Shown here piece by piece: positions 51,541 to 61,970 of a stretch of DNA of 64,000 nucleotides. A model generated the notes under the pieces. The model made no database searches, was not told the DNA's origin, and was given only the letters and a program-made list of their open reading frames with translations. Every line of letters starts with the position of its first letter. The stretch's first letter is position 1. Where the stretch lies: positions 3,413,001 through 3,477,000 of the forward strand of contig NZ_OBMJ01000001.1 of NCBI RefSeq assembly GCF_900199205.1, in the 5' to 3' direction. A program made the position numbers and the translations under genes. This stretch comes from Streptomyces sp. 1331.2. Lineage in GTDB: Bacteria; Actinomycetota; Actinomycetes; Streptomycetales; Streptomycetaceae.

Positions 51541-53124
51541 TTACGGGCGACGCAGCGCGTCGGCCGCGCCGGCCCCGCCGAGCAGCGACTGGACGCCGTC
51601 CAGGTCGCTGCCGCTGGTCGGCTTGCCGCGGACGGCCGGCTGCTGCTGGCCGCCCTTGATCTCGGCCTCCAGCAGGAGCTTGCCGAGCAGTGCCGGGTCC
51701 GGCAGCTCCATCGGGTACTCGCCGTCGAAGCAGGCCCGGCAGAGCCGGTCCTTGGGCTGCTTGGTGGCCTCGATCATGCCGTCGATCGAGATGTAGGCGA
51801 GCGAGTCGGCGCCGAGGGTGCGGCCGATCTCCTCGATGGTCATGCCGTTGGCGATCAGCTCCGCGCGGGTGGCGAAGTCGATGCCGAAGAAGCAGGGCCA
51901 CTTCACCGGCGGCGAGGAGATCCGGATGTGCACCTCGGCGGCGCCCGCCTCGCGCAGCATCTTCACCAGCGCGCGCTGGGTGTTGCCGCGGACGATCGAG
52001 TCGTCCACGACCACCAGGCGCTTGCCGGCGATGACCTCGCGCAGCGGGTTGAGCTTGAGCCGGATGCCGAGCTGGCGGATGGTCTGGCTGGGCTGGATGA
52101 AGGTGCGGCCCACGTAGGCGTTCTTCACCAGGCCGGAGCCGTACGGGATGCCGCTGGCCTCGGCGTAGCCGATCGCGGCGGGGGTGCCGGACTCGGGCGT
52201 CGCTATCACCAGGTCGGCCTCGACCGGGGCCTCCTTCGCCAGGCGGCGGCCCATCTCCACGCGGGAGAGGTGCACGTTGCGGCCGGCGATGGAGGTGTCG
52301 GGGCGGGCCAGGTAGACGTACTCGAACACGCAGCCCTTGGGCTTCGCCTCGGCGAAGCGGGAGGTGCGCATGCCGTTCTCGTCGATGGCGATGAGCTCGC
52401 CGGGCTCGACCTCGCGGATGAAGGAGGCGCCGCAGATGTCCAGCGCCGCCGTCTCGGAGGCGACCACCCAGCCGCGCTCCAGCCGGCCGAGCACCAGCGG
52501 GCGGATGCCCTGCGGGTCGCGGGCGGCGTAGAGGGTGTGCTCGTCCATGAAGACGAGCGAGAACGCGCCCTTGACCTTGGGCAGCACGACCTTGGCCGTC
52601 TCCTCGATGGAGAGGTCCGGGTGGCCGGCGAGCAGGGCCGTCACCAGGTCGGTGTCGTTGGTCGCGGCGGTCCGGCCCGAGCGGGAGACGTGCTCCTCTC
52701 CGGGCAGTTCGGCGACCATGGCCGCCAGTTCGGCGGTGTTCACCAGGTTTCCGTTGTGCCCGAGGGCCAGCGAACCGTGCACGGTCGCCCGGAAGGTCGG
52801 TTGGGCGTTCTCCCAGACCGAGGAACCGGTGGTCGAGTAGCGGGCGTGTCCGACGGCGATATGCCCGTGCAAGGATCCCAGCGAGGCCTCGTCGAAGACC
52901 TGGGAGACGAGTCCCATGTCCTTGAAGACGAGAATCTGGGAGCCATTGCTCACTGCGATGCCCGCGGATTCCTGACCGCGGTGCTGCAGGGCGTAAAGGC
53001 CGAAGAACGTGAGCTTGGCGACCTCCTCGCCGGGAGCCCAGACACCGAAGACGCCGCAAGCGTCCTGGGGGCCTTTCTCGCCGGGAAGAAGATCGTGGTT
53101 GAGTCTTCCGTCACCACGTGGCAC
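51541..53124 (-). CDS. purF: Amidophosphoribosyltransferase
   Basis: PurF catalyses the first committed step of purine synthesis, PRPP + glutamine to phosphoribosylamine. A 22-residue propeptide precedes the nucleophile Cys23 (DACGVFG) of the class II glutaminase; the PRPP loop is VVVDDSIVRGNT; and Cys residues in KWPCFFGID and CRACFDGEYP fit a 4Fe-4S enzyme of the Bacillus type. 527 residues, start GTG 53124. Confidence 0.97.
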   Translation of the reverse strand: MPRGDGRLNHDLLPGEKGPQDACGVFGVWAPGEEVAKLTFFGLYALQHRGQESAGIAVSNGSQILVFKDMGLVSQVFDEASLGSLHGHIAVGHARYSTTGSSVWENAQPTFRATVHGSLALGHNGNLVNTAELAAMVAELPGEEHVSRSGRTAATNDTDLVTALLAGHPDLSIEETAKVVLPKVKGAFSLVFMDEHTLYAARDPQGIRPLVLGRLERGWVVASETAALDICGASFIREVEPGELIAIDENGMRTSRFAEAKPKGCVFEYVYLARPDTSIAGRNVHLSRVEMGRRLAKEAPVEADLVIATPESGTPAAIGYAEASGIPYGSGLVKNAYVGRTFIQPSQTIRQLGIRLKLNPLREVIAGKRLVVVDDSIVRGNTQRALVKMLREAGAAEVHIRISSPPVKWPCFFGIDFATRAELIANGMTIEEIGRTLGADSLAYISIDGMIEATKQPKDRLCRACFDGEYPMELPDPALLGKLLLEAEIKGGQQQPAVRGKPTSGSDLDGVQSLLGGAGAADALRRP

Positions 53125-53366
53125 GCCTTCGAGTCTAGGGCAGTTGGCACAGGCTTCCGGAACCCGGGATGCCGGGATTGTTGGACGATCCGCGAGTAAC
53201 GCGCGTAGACAAAACCCCTTACGGGGTGGGGATTTCGGGCCGTCGCAATTCCGGCGGGCGGCGGTTGGCCTTGTGGTTCGCGCCTGTTGGGGAGTTCCGT
53301 GTGCGGAGCGGCGGAGGGCGGGGCGGAGCCGAACGTGAGCCTGCTCACCCGGCGTTCACTCCGGCT

Positions 53367-54209
53367 TCACGCGGCCGGAAGCAGCAGTCCCCAGGCGCCC
53401 GGGTGCACCGTCCAGGTCCGGGCGCGGACCGGGCCGACGGGGTGGCCGTCCGCCTCGTAGCCGAAGCCGCGGCCGACCACCGAGACGCTCGCCGCCCGGG
53501 CGCGCACCAGGGCGCCGGAGGCGCGGACGACGACGTCCATCTCGCCCGTCCCGTCCGAGACCCCGGACGGGAGCGTGACCTGGACCAGCCGGACCGGCCG
53601 GTGGACGTCCGCGAGCAGCCGGCCGTCGGCCTCGACCCGGACCCGGGAGCTGTGGTCGACCGCCTCCGGAGTGAGTGCGTTCGCCTGCTCGGCCGCAGCC
53701 AGTTTCGCCCATAGCGAACGCCAGCCGCTCGAACGGCCCAGGCGGTGCGAGCCGCCACCGGTGATCCGCACCCCGCCCAGCGCCACCCCGCCACCGTCGT
53801 CCACCAGCAGGTCCAGCCGGCGCGGCGCGCCCGACAGCACCGCCCGGGCGGCCTGGACCGGCTCCCCCGGGACGCCGAGCGCGCGGGCCGTCGCCAGCTC
53901 CGCCGCCCGACCGACCGGAACCATCCCCACCGGTTCCGTGCCCAGCTCACGCTGCCGGTGCAGCGCCTGCAGCACCCGCTGCAGGGCGAGGTCGGAACCG
54001 ATCACCACCGGTCGCCGCCGGCCCCGGTGCGAAAGCACCCGGTCGAGCTCGGAAGGGCTCTCCGGGTAGGCCACCTTGACGTCCGCGCCCCCGCACAGCA
54101 CGTCCTTCGCGATCCGCACCGACTCGCCGTCGGTCTGCCGGGCCACCGGGTCGAGGAGCAGCAGGAGCGGCTCGGGGCCGCCGGTTCCAGGCGTGGACAG
54201 GGACGACAC
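53367..54209 (-). CDS. Diacylglycerol-kinase-like lipid kinase protein, 280 aa
   Basis: The N-terminal half resembles the DAGK/YegS/LCB5 catalytic fold (LLLLLDPVARQTDG, RPVVIGSDLALQRVLQALHRQ, PVGMVPVGRAAELATARALG), with the G-T-x-N-x-F/L signature reduced to VGRAAELA. That deviation, and the short length, suggest an altered or inactive kinase. The C-terminal half is a beta-rich domain as in YegS. GTG 54209 follows GAGGAAGG; the open frame continues upstream but is antisense to purA. Confidence 0.75.
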   Translation of the reverse strand: MSSLSTPGTGGPEPLLLLLDPVARQTDGESVRIAKDVLCGGADVKVAYPESPSELDRVLSHRGRRRPVVIGSDLALQRVLQALHRQRELGTEPVGMVPVGRAAELATARALGVPGEPVQAARAVLSGAPRRLDLLVDDGGGVALGGVRITGGGSHRLGRSSGWRSLWAKLAAAEQANALTPEAVDHSSRVRVEADGRLLADVHRPVRLVQVTLPSGVSDGTGEMDVVVRASGALVRARAASVSVVGRGFGYEADGHPVGPVRARTWTVHPGAWGLLLPAA

Positions 54210-54230
54210 GACCGGTCCTTCCTCAGGTAA

Positions 54231-55619
<1,389 letters not shown>

Positions 55620-55668
55620 GCCTGATCGCTGGTCGCCGATCGCCGATCGCTGATCACTGATCGCTTCG

Positions 55669-55700
55669 AGGGCCCCGCGGGATTCGTCCCGCGGGGCCCT
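55669..55700 (+). terminator. Terminator of purA with TTCG tetraloop
   Basis: Fourteen-base perfect arms (55669-55682 and 55687-55700) close a TTCG loop, a very stable hairpin, 49 bp after the purA stop. Just before it lies a short run of GATCGC-type repeats (55624-55664). Confidence 0.85.
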
Positions 55701-55723
55701 TCGCTTCGCCGGCCTCCGAATTT

Positions 55724-55772
55724 TGCACTAGTGCAGATATCTCTTGCATCTAGTGCAACTCGCCAGTACGTT
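55724..55772 (+). promoter_or_regulatory. Tandem palindromic operators and leaderless promoter of the GNAT gene
   Basis: A perfect palindrome TGCACTAGTGCA (55724-55735) and a second site TTGCA-N5-TGCAA (55744-55758) have centres about 21.5 bp apart, two helical turns. The second overlaps a possible -35 TTGCAT (55744-55749), followed after 17 bp by TACGTT (55767-55772). That would start transcription at the ATG at 55779, a leaderless message. The repressor is not encoded next to it. Confidence 0.6.
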
Positions 55773-55778
55773 CGGACC

Positions 55779-56381
55779 ATGACCGCGAAGCTGCCCTCGC
55801 CCCTCACCCTCACCGGCCGCCACATCCGCCTGGAGCCCCTGGAGCGGCGCCACCTGCCCGACCTCTGGGCCACCGTGGGCCCCGACCCCGAGGTCTGGCG
55901 CTGGATCCCCTTCCTCCCGCCCACCTCGGAGGAGGAGCTGGGCGCCATCCTCGACGTCCGCCTCGCGGAGGTCGCCAGCGGGACGGCGGTGAAGTTCGCC
56001 GTCATCGACCTGGCGAGCGGGCGGGCCGTCGGCATCACCGGCTACTACGACTTCAGCGCCGAGGACGAGCTGGTGGAGATCGGCGGCACCTGGTACGCCC
56101 GCTCGGTCTGGCGCACCGCCGTCAACACCGAGGCCAAGCTGCTGCTGCTCACCCACGCCTTCGAGGACCTGGGCATGGGCCGGGTGTTCTGGAAGACGGA
56201 CGCGCTCAACGACCGCTCCCGCAATGCGATCCTGCGGCTCGGCGCCCGGTTCGAGGGCATCCACCGCCGCGACCGGCACCGCGCCAACGGCACCTGGCGG
56301 GACAGCGCCTACTTCTCGATGCTCGCCGACGAGTGGCCGGCCGCCAAGTCCCGTCTGGCGGAACGGCTTTCGCGGGGCTGA
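55779..56381 (+). CDS. GNAT N-acetyltransferase (RimJ/RimL type), 200 aa
   Basis: The pattern LTGRHIRLEPLERRHLPDLW at the N-terminus, the strand VEIGGTWYARSVWRTAVNTEAK and the acetyl-CoA region ending in DALNDRSRNAILRLGARFEG match the RimJ/RimL-like group that acetylates N-termini or small amines. The ATG has no ribosome site, fitting the leaderless promoter just upstream. Confidence 0.9.
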   Translation: MTAKLPSPLTLTGRHIRLEPLERRHLPDLWATVGPDPEVWRWIPFLPPTSEEELGAILDVRLAEVASGTAVKFAVIDLASGRAVGITGYYDFSAEDELVEIGGTWYARSVWRTAVNTEAKLLLLTHAFEDLGMGRVFWKTDALNDRSRNAILRLGARFEGIHRRDRHRANGTWRDSAYFSMLADEWPAAKSRLAERLSRG

Positions 56382-56438
56382 GGAGCGCTCGGGCCGCGGG
56401 GTCGGCGGGCGGGCGGGCCAATGGGCGGGCGGGGAACG

Positions 56439-56594
56439 CTATTCCCGCTCGCCGCCCGCGGAATGGCCGGCCGCGATCCCGCGCTTCGCCGAACGGGGCT
56501 GGCGGGGTTGGAGGTTGACCAACCAGACCAGCCAGCCGACGAATAGCACGGCGAGCAGGAGTGCGGACAATGCGGCGACGAGAAGCGCATTCAC
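56439..56594 (-). CDS. Possible small membrane protein, 51 aa
   Basis: From GTG 56594 the product is one strong hydrophobic helix (ALLVAALSALLLAVLFVGWL) plus a basic tail. No ribosome site is visible and codon use is not decisive, so this remains a candidate only. Confidence 0.35.
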   Translation of the reverse strand: MNALLVAALSALLLAVLFVGWLVWLVNLQPRQPRSAKRGIAAGHSAGGERE

Positions 56595-56599
56595 CGGAA

Positions 56600-56942
56600 T
56601 ACGGAAATGCGGCGGGGAGCGTGGGGGTGGCGGGGAAGACGGAGAGGCGGGGAAAGGGGCATGGCTGTCTCCGGTCGGTGATGTCGGGGCGCCGCGACCA
56701 TGCATCTGGTGTGTAATGACGGCTGATTGAGGGCTGGTTGAGGCCTGATCGGGGACTGTTTAGACGGCAACAAGTCAGCGAGTGACACGGATGACCCTAG
56801 GGTCGGGGTGCCAGAGTTGCTACCGAGCAGGAGAACGTTCACTCCATCGTGGGGTATCCCCCATTTCAGTAGCTAGCGCCCGGTATGCACGGCACACTTC
56901 ACCGGAAGCATCGACCGAAGCCGCGATCCGGAGAAGAGAGTC
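56600..56942. other. Intergenic region upstream of the XRE/DUF397 pair
   Basis: About 340 bp without a convincing gene. The last 40 bp carry the ribosome site of the XRE gene (GGAGAAGAGAG). Nothing else was recognised. Confidence 0.4.
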
Positions 56943-57791
56943 ATGCCACCCCGCTTGTCGCCGACCGTGCGCCAGCAGCGCCTCGGGATCGAGTTGCGCA
57001 GGATGCGCGAACGCGTGGGCGTGACGCCCAAGAGCCTCGCCGTCACCATCGGCACCGACCTGCCCAAGATCTCCCAGATGGAGAACGGCAAGTCGGGCAT
57101 CAGCGCCGAGCGGCTGCGGATCTGGGCCCGAACCTGCGGCTGCGAGGACGGCCCGTACCTGGACGCCCTGTTGGCGATGACGCAGGACCGGCGCAAGTAC
57201 TGGTGGGACAGCTACCGCGGCCGGCTGCCGAACGCGATCATCGACATCGCGGAGATGGAGCACCACGCCACCTCGCTGTCCATCCTGAACAGCACCTTCA
57301 TCCCCGGCCTGTTGCAGACCCCGGAGTACGCCGTCGCCGTGTTCGAGCGGCTGCCCCCGCAGTACCGGCAGGAGGCGGCGGACCGGAAGGCGTTCCGGAT
57401 TCGGCGCCAGCAGATCTTCGTCGACCGCCCCAAGCCGTACAGCGCATTCCTGCACGAATCCGCGCTGCGCATGCAGTTCGGCGGCCCCGAAGTACTGCGC
57501 GAGCAGTTGCAGAGCCTGCTGGAGAATTCCGAACGGCCAGGGGTGGAGATCCGGGTGATCCCGTTCAGCGTGCCCACCTACACCGGCTCCGGGGAGAGCC
57601 TGTACCTCGCCCGCGGGCCGGTCCCCGAGCTCGACACCGTCCAGATCGACCTCTCCCACGGGCCGACATTCGTGCACACCCAGACCGAATTGGCCTCCTA
57701 CCGCCGGATCAAGGAGGAGACCGCGGCGATCGCGCTCGGGTCGGACGAGTCCCGGGACTTCATCCGGGCCTTACTGAAAGACTTCACATGA
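56943..57791 (+). CDS. XRE-family regulator with Scr1/DUF5753-type domain, 282 aa
   Basis: An N-terminal helix-turn-helix (residues 10-65, LGIELRRMRERVGVTPKSLA and KISQMENGKSGIS) is followed by the DUF5753 domain (LNSTFIPGLLQTPEYAVAVF; RPKPYSAFLHESALR). The gene is joined to a DUF397 gene by an ATGA overlap, the standard streptomycete pair (abaA/whiJ-like or Scr1/Scr2-type toxin-antitoxin) in which the small DUF397 protein modulates the DNA-binding partner. ATG 56943 follows GGAGAAGAGAG. Confidence 0.92.
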   Translation: MPPRLSPTVRQQRLGIELRRMRERVGVTPKSLAVTIGTDLPKISQMENGKSGISAERLRIWARTCGCEDGPYLDALLAMTQDRRKYWWDSYRGRLPNAIIDIAEMEHHATSLSILNSTFIPGLLQTPEYAVAVFERLPPQYRQEAADRKAFRIRRQQIFVDRPKPYSAFLHESALRMQFGGPEVLREQLQSLLENSERPGVEIRVIPFSVPTYTGSGESLYLARGPVPELDTVQIDLSHGPTFVHTQTELASYRRIKEETAAIALGSDESRDFIRALLKDFT

Positions 57792-57997
57792 GTCGCATGA
57801 GTACGTGGCGCAAGGCATCGGCCAGCGGCGAGAGCACCGACTGCGTCGAGGTCAGGGCGGCGGGCGGCCTGGTGGAGATCCGCGAGTCGGACCTGCCCGA
57901 GGTGGTCGTACGGACCACGCCGCGCAAGTGGGCCGCCTTCCTCCGCGGGGTGAAGGCCGGGGAGTTCGACCGGTACGCCGACTCCGCCCGGACGTGA
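57788..57997 (+). CDS. DUF397 protein, 69 aa
   Basis: A DUF397 protein (TWRKASASGESTDCVEVR, VEIRESD and WAAFLRGVKAGEFD are diagnostic), partner of the upstream XRE gene. Its ATG overlaps the upstream stop (ATGA). The second ATG at 57797 is also possible. DUF397 proteins are small modulators in streptomycete developmental and toxin-antitoxin-like pairs. Confidence 0.92.
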   Translation: MSRMSTWRKASASGESTDCVEVRAAGGLVEIRESDLPEVVVRTTPRKWAAFLRGVKAGEFDRYADSART

Positions 57998-58112
57998 CGC
58001 CGGCCGTCGGGGCCCGTGGCGGCGGTAGGCTTGGCAGCCCACAGTGGACCCCTGCGCCTGGCACCGCACCCCGGGTGGGGAGCGTGTGCGGGAGAAATCG
58101 GAGCATCCGAGG

Positions 58113-59846
58113 ATGGCTCGGCACCTGATCACCAGCGCCCTTCCCTACATCAACGGGATCAAGCACCTGGGCAACATGGTCGGGTCCATGCTCCCGGCGG
58201 ACGTCTACTCCCGCTACCTGCGGCAGCGCGGCCACGAGGTGCTGTACATCTGCGCCACCGACGAGCACGGCACCCCCGCCGAGCTGGCCGCCCAGGAAGC
58301 CGGACTGCCGGTCGCCGAGTTCTGCGCCCGGGCGCACGAGGCGCAGAAGGCGGTGTACGACGGCTTCGGGCTCTCCTTCGACCACTTCGGCCGCAGCTCC
58401 TCGCCGCAGAACCGGGAGATCACCCAGGAGATCGCCCGCGAGCTGCAGCGCAACGGCTTCATCGAGGAGCGCGCGATCCGCCAGGTGTACTCCAACGCCG
58501 ACGGCCGCTTCCTCCCGGACCGCTACATCGTCGGCACCTGCCCGCACTGCGGCTACGACAAGGCGCGCGGCGACCAGTGCGAGAACTGCACCCGGGTGCT
58601 GGACCCGACCGACCTGCTGGAGCCGCGCTCGGCGATCAGCGGCAGCTCCGACCTGGAGGTCCGGGAGACCAGGCACCTGTTCCTGCTGCAGTCGAAGCTC
58701 ACCGAGGAGGTCGAGAACTGGATCGCCGCCCACGGCGACTCCTGGCCGGTGCTGGCCTCCTCCATCGCCCGCAAGTGGCTCACCGAGGGCCTGCAGGACC
58801 GATCGATCACCCGCGACCTGGAGTGGGGCGTCCCGGTGCCGGCCGACGTCTGGCCCGAACTGGCCGCCGAGGGCAAGGTGTTCTACGTCTGGTTCGACGC
58901 CCCGATCGAGTACATCGGCGCCACCAAGGAGTGGGCGGACGCGGCCCCGGCCGGGCAGCTGCGGGACTGGAAGTCCTGGTGGTACGAGGCCGACGAGACC
59001 GTCCGCTACACCGAGTTCATGGCCAAGGACAACGTCCCCTTCCACACCGTGATGTTCCCGGCGACGATCCTCGGCTCGCGCCGCCCGTGGAAGAAGGTCG
59101 ACTACGTCAAGGCCTTCAACTGGCTGACGTACTACGGCGGGAAGTTCTCCACCAGCCAGAAGCGCGGCATCTTCACCGACGTCGCCCTGGAACTGCTGCC
59201 CGCCGACTACTGGCGCTACTTCCTGATGGCGCACGCCCCCGAGTCCGACGACTCCAGTTTCACCTGGGACCTCTTCGCCTCGGTCGTCAACAAGGACCTC
59301 GCCGACACCCTCGGCAACTTCGTCAACCGGGTGCTGTCCTTCAGCCGCAAGCGCTTCGGCGACGACGTCCCCGGCGGCCACGCGCCGGGCGAGGCCGAGC
59401 AGCGCCTCGGCGAGCAGATCGCCGAACTGCTCGCCGAGTACGAGGCCCAGCTGGACGCCCTCAACTTCCGCAAGGCGGCGCAGGCTCTGCGCGCCCTGTG
59501 GAGCGCGGGCAACGCCTACCTGGACGAGAAGGCGCCCTGGCTGCAGGTGAAGACCGACCCGGAGGCGGCGGCGCTCACCCTGCGCACGGCGATGAACCTG
59601 ATCCACCTGTACGCGGTTGTCTCCGAGCCGTTCATCCCGACCGCGGCGGCGGCGATGCGCGGCGCCTTCGCGCTGCCCGCGGACGCCCCGGCGGCCACCC
59701 GCGACTGGGTGGGCCCGGAGGAGGCGCGGGCGCTGGACCTGGTGCCGGCCGGGACGGCGTTCACGGTGCCGCCCGTGCTGTTCGCCAAGATCACGGACGA
59801 GGACCTGGCGGCCTGGACGGCGCGCTTCGGCGGCTCGGAGGGCTGA
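58113..59846 (+). CDS. metG: Methionyl-tRNA synthetase
   Basis: A 577-residue class I MetRS. The HIGH motif reads H18-L-G-N, the KMSKS motif reads K344-F-S-T-S (a known variant in this subgroup), and a zinc knuckle uses Cys143, Cys146, Cys156 and Cys159. The C-terminal anticodon-binding domain is present; no extra tRNA-binding EMAP domain is fused. ATG 58113 gives the family start [15 protein letters not shown]; frames upstream are not conserved. Confidence 0.96.
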   Translation: MARHLITSALPYINGIKHLGNMVGSMLPADVYSRYLRQRGHEVLYICATDEHGTPAELAAQEAGLPVAEFCARAHEAQKAVYDGFGLSFDHFGRSSSPQNREITQEIARELQRNGFIEERAIRQVYSNADGRFLPDRYIVGTCPHCGYDKARGDQCENCTRVLDPTDLLEPRSAISGSSDLEVRETRHLFLLQSKLTEEVENWIAAHGDSWPVLASSIARKWLTEGLQDRSITRDLEWGVPVPADVWPELAAEGKVFYVWFDAPIEYIGATKEWADAAPAGQLRDWKSWWYEADETVRYTEFMAKDNVPFHTVMFPATILGSRRPWKKVDYVKAFNWLTYYGGKFSTSQKRGIFTDVALELLPADYWRYFLMAHAPESDDSSFTWDLFASVVNKDLADTLGNFVNRVLSFSRKRFGDDVPGGHAPGEAEQRLGEQIAELLAEYEAQLDALNFRKAAQALRALWSAGNAYLDEKAPWLQVKTDPEAAALTLRTAMNLIHLYAVVSEPFIPTAAAAMRGAFALPADAPAATRDWVGPEEARALDLVPAGTAFTVPPVLFAKITDEDLAAWTARFGGSEG

Positions 59847-59887
59847 GCACGTCGGAGGGCTGAGCACGTCGGAGGCCCAGCGCGGGA

Positions 59888-59921
59888 GACGGCGCCCCGA
59901 ACCCCGGTTCGGGGCGCCGTC
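59888..59921. terminator. Bidirectional terminator between metG and cutA
   Basis: Fifteen-base perfect arms (59888-59902 and 59907-59921) with a four-base loop lie between convergent metG and cutA. A short tandem duplication (GGCTGAGCACGTCGGAG) precedes it after the metG stop. Confidence 0.85.
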
Positions 59922-59929
59922 CCCGTCGA

Positions 59930-60259
59930 TCAGGGCGCCGTCTCCGTCGCCACCCAGTCCAGGTAGCCGGGACTGCCGGCCACCACCGGCACGGCGATCA
60001 CCTCGGGCGTCTCGTACGAGTGCCGCTCGGCGACGAACTCGCCCAGCCGATCGGCGAGTTCGGCCCGGGTCTTGAGGTCGATCCGCCACTCCTCGGCGTC
60101 CTGCACCTCGCCCTCCCACCAGTACACCGACCGTACCGGGTACACCTGGGCGCAGGCCGCCAGCCGCTCCCGCACCACGGCGGACGCCAGGGCCCGGGCC
60201 CGCTCCTCGCTCTCGTGGGTGGTGGTCACCACGACGAAGCGCTGCTCGCTCGCTGTCAT
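59930..60259 (-). CDS. cutA: Divalent-cation tolerance protein CutA
   Basis: A 109-residue trimeric ferredoxin-fold protein; the core motifs RLAACAQVYPVRSVYWWEGE and RHSYETPEVIAVPV are diagnostic of CutA1. Proposed roles are copper tolerance and signalling; the precise role is unclear. ATG 60259. Confidence 0.95.
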   Translation of the reverse strand: MTASEQRFVVVTTTHESEERARALASAVVRERLAACAQVYPVRSVYWWEGEVQDAEEWRIDLKTRAELADRLGEFVAERHSYETPEVIAVPVVAGSPGYLDWVATETAP

Positions 60260-60296
60260 GCGCCGACGGTACCGCCGGGGCGGGCAGCTCGGTCGG

Positions 60297-61223
60297 TCAG
60301 GGCTTGCGGGCGGTGTGGACGGTCATGGCGGAGAGGTAGAAGGCGTCGGGGCGGTGGAGGATGCCGGTGGGGGCGTCCTCGGCGAGGAGGGCTTCGAGGG
60401 TGACGCGGTCCTCGTCCGTGAGGACGTCGGCGAGCCGGTCGTGCAGGCGGCTGAGCTGGGTGTGCAGGTACGCGCGGGTGGGGCGGTCGAGCGGGGCGGG
60501 GTGGTCGACCAGGAAGGTGCGGGTGCCGCTCGGGACCAGTCCGGCCCGGGTCAGCATGGCCGGCCAGTCCTCGATCTCGTCGACGCTGCCGGGCAGGTCG
60601 GCCCGCATGGTGCTGAAGCCGTCCTCGTGGGCCGCGTCCAGCCGGGCCTGGAAGCCGGGACGGCCGAGGCCGAAGTCGCGGGGGAGGTAGCGCGGTGGCA
60701 GGCCGCGCTCGGCGACGGCGAGCAGCCCGCCGGGGCGCAGCAGCCCGGCGAGGGAGGTGAGCGCGGCCTGCTGGTCGCCCAGGTGGTGGATCGCGTTGCC
60801 GGACCAGATCAGGTCGGCCTCGCCGAGCTTGTCGAACTCGGCTGGCAGGTCGGCCTGTTGGGTGCCGAGGCGGCCGTTCGAGCGGGTCCTGGCGCGCTCC
60901 AGCAGGGCCGCCGACTGGTCGACGGCCACCACCTCGGCCGTCGGGAAGGCGTCCGCCAGCAGTCCGGCGATCACCCCCGGCCCGCTGCCGACGTCGAGGA
61001 CCCGGCGGACCGTGCTGTACCCGCGTCCGTCCCCGGCCCAGGCCCCGGCCCCGTACAGGCCGGTCAGCCACTGCGCGGCCTCGGCGACGACGTCGGACCT
61101 CAGGTCGGCCTCGTGCTCCAGGTGCGCGGCGAGCGCGTCCCAGTCGAAGTCGGCGGAGGGGGCGTGGCCGTGACCGTGGTGGTGGCCGTTCTGGTGCCGG
61201 CTCTCGTGCTGATCTGCCGTCAT
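60297..61223 (-). CDS. Class I SAM-dependent methyltransferase, 308 aa
   Basis: A His-rich N-terminus (HHHGHGH) precedes a Rossmann methyltransferase with motif I VLDVGSGPGVIAG, VVAVDQSAALLERA, and the post-motif LIWSGNAIHHLGD. The C-terminal third is variable. ATG 61223; the longer frame upstream is not supported. Substrate unknown. The His cluster could bind metal. It may be cotranscribed with the 38-residue gene 41 bp upstream. Confidence 0.88.
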   Translation of the reverse strand: MTADQHESRHQNGHHHGHGHAPSADFDWDALAAHLEHEADLRSDVVAEAAQWLTGLYGAGAWAGDGRGYSTVRRVLDVGSGPGVIAGLLADAFPTAEVVAVDQSAALLERARTRSNGRLGTQQADLPAEFDKLGEADLIWSGNAIHHLGDQQAALTSLAGLLRPGGLLAVAERGLPPRYLPRDFGLGRPGFQARLDAAHEDGFSTMRADLPGSVDEIEDWPAMLTRAGLVPSGTRTFLVDHPAPLDRPTRAYLHTQLSRLHDRLADVLTDEDRVTLEALLAEDAPTGILHRPDAFYLSAMTVHTARKP

Positions 61224-61264
61224 GTCTCTGCACTCCGTTCGCGTTTGACGAAAAGCTTCCCGGC

Positions 61265-61381
61265 TCAGGCGGGCACGGCGGCGCCGGACGCGCGGTACCG
61301 GGCCACCGCCCGCCCGACCTCCTCCTCCGTGAGGTCGCGGTCGAGCGCGAAGGCGGCAGCCGTCGTCCTCGTCCCGCTCAT
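61265..61381 (-). CDS. Small ORF, 38 aa, with strong ribosome site
   Basis: A 38-codon frame from ATG 61381 to TGA 61265, preceded by GGAGGTG seven bases before the start, one of the best SD sites in the window. The product has a central segment DRDLTEEEVGRAVARYR that could be one amphipathic helix. It is 41 bp upstream of the methyltransferase gene in the same direction, so it may be a leader peptide or small partner. Function unknown. Confidence 0.6.
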   Translation of the reverse strand: MSGTRTTAAAFALDRDLTEEEVGRAVARYRASGAAVPA

Positions 61382-61484
61382 CGCGCTCACCTCCACGGCC
61401 AGGCTGCGACCGGCCACCCACCCCCGGCAAGCTTTGTTGCCGCCTCAGCAAACCGCGCCGGTCACACCGCCGTCCGCCGCCAGT

Positions 61485-61700
61485 ACGAGCGATGTCGAAG
61501 CCGGCGAGATCTACCACATCCCGCGTAACGGCGCCGAGATCGCCGAGGTTCGGCCGATCAGCAACCGCCGACGATGCGTCCCCGTGGACGAACTGCAGCC
61601 CAAGTGGCAGAGCGCTCCCGCAGTCGACGCGGCGCAGATGCGGGCCGAGGCCGACGCGTTCTACGGCGACGAGGACCGAGTAGGCGGCGACGACCCGTGG
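61485..61700 (+). pseudogene. Remnant of a Phd/YefM-type antitoxin gene
   Basis: The frame containing SDVEAGEIYHIPRNGAEIAEV and RRRCVPVDELQ looks like the middle and C-terminal part of a VapB/Phd-type antitoxin. The usual N-terminal DNA-binding segment and start codon are missing, and no stop follows the expected DPW ending, so the gene is not functional. It directly precedes the toxin remnant. Confidence 0.6.
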
Positions 61701-61902
61701 CCGCCCTCCCGTTCGACCGTGAGGCCGCCCGGCGGTTCGGAACACTCGTCGCACTCACCATTCAAGCCAAGCGCGACCCTCGACCTCGACGCATGGACTT
61801 GATGATCGCTGCCACGCCGCCGCCCACGGCCTGCCGCTCTACACCCGGAACGCGGCCGACTTCACCGGCCTGGAGCGCGGGATCGAGGTCATCCCGGTGT
61901 AA
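61697..61902 (+). pseudogene. Remnant of a PIN-domain (VapC-like) toxin gene
   Basis: From GTG 61697 the frame reads FDREAARRFGTLV and RPRRMDLMIAAT, the C-terminal half of a PIN-domain toxin including one of the acidic catalytic residues. After ATC GCT GCC ACG a one-base loss shifts frame, and the typical end HGLPLYTRNAADFTGLERG continues one frame over to TAA 61900-61902. The N-terminal half with the first catalytic Asp is absent. Confidence 0.65.
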
Positions 61903-61970
61903 CGCGCCCGCCCGCCCGCGGTGGTCGGGCGGGCGGGCGAGCTGGGGGCGGACCGGGGCCAGGGGCGGGG

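Noticed and set aside
60072..61802. Rightward frame spanning the methyltransferase region
   Set aside because: Only its last part (61485-61700) resembles an antitoxin remnant; the rest is antisense to the methyltransferase.
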